A stretch of DNA of 64,000 nt from Litoribacillus peritrichatus (lineage in GTDB: Bacteria; Pseudomonadota; Gammaproteobacteria; Pseudomonadales; Litoribrevibacteraceae), in assembly GCF_039537985.1 (NCBI RefSeq), contig NZ_BAABBN010000004.1, positions 558,001 through 622,000 on the forward strand, given 5' to 3'. The position numbers and the translations under genes are program-made. Below, piece by piece: positions 61,520-64,000 of the stretch. Numbering within the stretch: position 1 is the stretch's first letter; each line of letters opens with the position of its first letter. A model generated the notes under the pieces. The model saw only the letters and a list, made by a program, of their open reading frames with translations. It was not told where the DNA came from and did not search any database.

Positions 61520-64000
61520 ATGTTCAACGTGACAGATACACTTAACCCACAGTTCACCCAACAGCCTGCTGCTGAGCTTAAAAACTATATTTCACCCAAT
61601 TACTGTGTGGATGAAAACAGTTACCTTGAACAACTATTAACGCTCACAAAAACTGAAGACACTTCGCTGCAGTCAATCACTCAGGAGGCGACAAAATTAA
61701 TTCAGCAGGTACGTGATCAAGACGGCTCCGTACATATGATTGACTCGCTGTTGCTGGAATACAGTCTGGATACTCAAGAAGGCATTCTGTTGATGTGCCT
61801 TGCTGAAGCATTAATGAGAATACCTGACGCCGAAACAGCAGAAGCATTAATCTGTGACAGGCTAGGCATCGCAGACTGGAAAAAACACCTTAAAAAAAGT
61901 GAATCAGTGCTGGTCAATGCCGCAACCTGGGGACTGATGCTCACAGGCAAAGTGGTTATTCTGGATAAAAAGATTGATGGATCACCCGCAAACGTTGTTA
62001 ACCGTTTAGTAAAGCGCTTAGGCGAATCTGTGATTCGAAAAGCCATGAATCAAGCCATGGCCATTATGGGAAAACACTTTGTTTTAGGGCGAACCATTGA
62101 AGAAGCGTTTAAGAATGCCCGGAAGAATATCTCCAACGGATACACCTATTCTTTTGACATGCTGGGTGAGGCGGCACTCACTCGCGCCGATGCTGAAAAA
62201 TACCTTCAAGATTACTTAATCGTCATCGCCTGTGTGGGAAAACATAATGCCAGCAGAGCAACTGATGTCGGCAGTGAAAACAGTCACCACGTTTTGCTGC
62301 CTTCGGTTTCCATTAAATTGTCGGCCTTGCATCCTCGTTATGAAGAAGGCCAGAGACATCGGGTGATGTCTGAACTGTACCAGAGTGTATTAACCCTTGT
62401 TCGGGAGGCACGAAAGTTGGGTGTGGGCATTACCATTGATGCTGAAGAGATGGACCGACTTGAGCTTTCTCTGGATTTATTTGAAAAGTTATTCAGGTCT
62501 GAAGAGGTCAGAGGCTGGGGGAACTTTGGTTTGGTGGTACAGGCATACTCAAAACGTGCTCTTCCTGTTCTGACCTGGCTTACGGCTCTGGCACGAGAAC
62601 AAGGTGATCTTATACCGCTCAGGTTGGTGAAAGGCGCCTATTGGGACAGTGAAATTAAACTGTGTCAGCAGGCCGGCTTTTCTGAATATCCGGTGTTTAC
62701 CAGAAAAGAAGCGACGGATGTGTCCTATCTGGCCTGCGCCCGTTTCTTGTTTAGTGATGCAGCAAAAGGCCGGATATACCCACAATTTGCGACTCATAAT
62801 GCACACACCGTGGCTTGTATTAAAAACCTTGCAACGCACGGTGACTATGAGTTTCAGCGCTTGCACGGCATGGGGGATGCGCTGTACGACATCGTATTAA
62901 AAAGTAACTTTGGATCTAAAGAGCAGGGCATTGGATTTAAAGAGCAGAATATTGGATTTAAAGAAAGCAATAACGTTCGTATTTACGCGCCTGTAGGCGC
63001 TCACGTGGACCTTCTGCCTTATCTGGTTCGTCGCTTGCTGGAAAACGGCGCGAACTCTTCCTTCGTGCATCGTCTGGTGGATGCCAACACCCCAATATCA
63101 AGCTTGGTTCACCACCCTGTGGACGTGTTGCAACAGAAAACACCATTAAGAAACGATAAAATTCCTCTGCCTTCTGATATTTTTGGGGCCGAGCGAAAAA
63201 ACTCTTCAGGTATTAATATCGACATCCGTAGCCAATGGCAACCATTCAGCGCCCAGATAAACACCTTTATGACCAGGCAATGGCGAGGCGGTGCGATTAT
63301 TAATGGAGAGCTGGTTTCAGAAGGTAAATCGTTAGAGATCAGAAGTCCTTATCAACAAAGAACCCTTGTAGGTCAGGTTTGCTGGACGGATGAGATAGGT
63401 GTTAAGAAGGCAATCGACTCTGCTCACTCTGCGTTCGCACAATGGAACAGCACGTCGGTTGAGGCTCGGGCCCTTTGCCTGGAGAAGATGGCCGACCTGA
63501 TGGAATCCAATACGCCAGAGCTAATTGCTTTATGCCACCTTGAAGCCGGTAAGATTATCCAAGACAGTATTGATGAGATACGGGAAGCGGTGGATTTTTG
63601 TCGTTACTACGCAACACAAGCCCGGACTCACTTTGCTGACGCTCTGGTCATGCCGGGGCCGACGGGTGAATCTAACGAGCTTTACCTTCAAGGTCGTGGC
63701 GTATTTGCGTGTATTAGCCCATGGAATTTTCCATTGGCGATATTTATCGGGCAAGTCGCTGCGGCGCTGGTGGCGGGTAATACGGTCATAGCCAAGCCCG
63801 CAGAACAGACCACTTTAATTGCCAGTCGTGCAGTAGAGCTATTGCATCAAGCCGGAATTCCCAAAGATGTTTTGCACTTATTGGCGGGTGAAGGCTCGGT
63901 GGTGGGGAATGCCATCACTCAAGATGAACGCATTGCAGGTGTCGCGTTTACCGGTTCGACTGATACCGCTTTGCGAATTAATCGCAGCCTTGCCAACCGT
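61520..64000 (+). CDS. putA: PutA, bifunctional proline dehydrogenase / glutamate-semialdehyde dehydrogenase (3' end cut by window)
   Basis: An 827-codon open frame running off the right edge. ATG 61520 follows AGGAG at eight bases. The proline dehydrogenase barrel (about 250-480) has SVSIKLSALHPRY, GVGITIDAEEMDRLE, PLRLVKGAYWDSEIK and FATHNAHTVACI. The aldehyde dehydrogenase part begins near 590 and shows FACISPWNFPLAIFIGQVAA and GNTVIAKPAEQT; its catalytic Cys and Glu lie beyond the window. It oxidises proline to glutamate via a channelled intermediate. The N-terminus resembles the non-DNA-binding arm, with no ribbon-helix-helix seen. An unusual heptad repeat (GFKEQ type) is inserted near residues 465-485. 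Confidence 0.95.
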   Translation, partial: MFNVTDTLNPQFTQQPAAELKNYISPNYCVDENSYLEQLLTLTKTEDTSLQSITQEATKLIQQVRDQDGSVHMIDSLLLEYSLDTQEGILLMCLAEALMRIPDAETAEALICDRLGIADWKKHLKKSESVLVNAATWGLMLTGKVVILDKKIDGSPANVVNRLVKRLGESVIRKAMNQAMAIMGKHFVLGRTIEEAFKNARKNISNGYTYSFDMLGEAALTRADAEKYLQDYLIVIACVGKHNASRATDVGSENSHHVLLPSVSIKLSALHPRYEEGQRHRVMSELYQSVLTLVREARKLGVGITIDAEEMDRLELSLDLFEKLFRSEEVRGWGNFGLVVQAYSKRALPVLTWLTALAREQGDLIPLRLVKGAYWDSEIKLCQQAGFSEYPVFTRKEATDVSYLACARFLFSDAAKGRIYPQFATHNAHTVACIKNLATHGDYEFQRLHGMGDALYDIVLKSNFGSKEQGIGFKEQNIGFKESNNVRIYAPVGAHVDLLPYLVRRLLENGANSSFVHRLVDANTPISSLVHHPVDVLQQKTPLRNDKIPLPSDIFGAERKNSSGINIDIRSQWQPFSAQINTFMTRQWRGGAIINGELVSEGKSLEIRSPYQQRTLVGQVCWTDEIGVKKAIDSAHSAFAQWNSTSVEARALCLEKMADLMESNTPELIALCHLEAGKIIQDSIDEIREAVDFCRYYATQARTHFADALVMPGPTGESNELYLQGRGVFACISPWNFPLAIFIGQVAAALVAGNTVIAKPAEQTTLIASRAVELLHQAGIPKDVLHLLAGEGSVVGNAITQDERIAGVAFTGSTDTALRINRSLANR
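62912..62974. repeat. 21-bp repeat, three units, inside putA
   Basis: Units at 62912-62932, 62933-62953 and 62954-62974 (GGATTTAAAGAGCAGAATATT type) encode GSKEQGI, GFKEQNI and GFKESNN, in frame. They sit in the loop before VRIYAPVGAHVDLL. Confidence 0.88.

Overview
The window looks like chromosome of a free-living, motile, probably marine gammaproteobacterium (Oceanospirillales/Alteromonadales-like; the exact genus cannot be read). Grounds: moderate GC, two chemoreceptors, several c-di-GMP enzymes, CaiB and beta-oxidation genes, an H-NOX module, anaerobic ubiquinone genes ubiT/ubiUV, putA, and a sedentary chromosomal integron. Two 10-N scaffold gaps (36980-36989, 37924-37933) show that this is a draft assembly, and both fall in the integron.

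Layout. 1-7 kb: end of a diguanylate cyclase, an SDR oxidoreductase, a chemoreceptor, and two mirror-image operons that each pair a porin-like protein with a small PstS-like periplasmic protein. 7-16.4 kb: CaiB-type CoA-transferase/racemase with a divergent AraC regulator, a TPR plus retropepsin-like protease, a thiolase/FadJ-like beta-oxidation pair, a substrate-binding protein broken by an in-frame TAG, an Imm11-like protein and a viroplasmin-domain RNase H. 17.1-32.7 kb: a co-directional envelope-glycan locus: WlbA/WbpB-like dehydrogenase, a fused acetyltransferase-aminotransferase, GT2, GT4, an HlyD-like adaptor, a TolC-like channel, a UPF0104-type flippase-like protein, a TPR membrane protein, a very large GT39-like membrane transferase and a secreted all-helical protein. 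No inner-membrane pump is encoded with the HlyD/TolC pair. This is the best candidate for an undescribed system.

32.8-36.4 kb: a methyltransferase, then ubiT divergent from ubiUV with a perfect FNR/Anr box between them, the O2-independent ubiquinone pathway. 36.7-45 kb: the integron. Its integrase is broken by a one-base frameshift and by a 23-bp tandem duplication. Four attC sites, each with the expected unpaired base, delimit four cassettes of unknown function. The array then dissolves into an IS256 remnant, a REP-type tyrosine transposase with two decaying 3' copies, and the toxin-antitoxin pairs VapBC and YefM-YoeB.

45-64 kb: a lipoprotein, DUF1801 protein, methyltransferase and Cache chemoreceptor; then an NO-signalling block on the minus strand (7TMR-DISM GGDEF-EAL, receiver, H-NOX, H-NOX-associated histidine kinase), a CHASE4 diguanylate cyclase, and an orphan NorQ/CbbQ-type AAA+ ATPase behind a near-consensus FNR/Dnr box. 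The window ends with AraC/EamA genes, a second gene broken by an in-frame TAG (PutR-like AraC), and the start of putA.

A pattern runs through the whole window: at least ten short (13-25 bp) tandem duplications, both between and inside genes.
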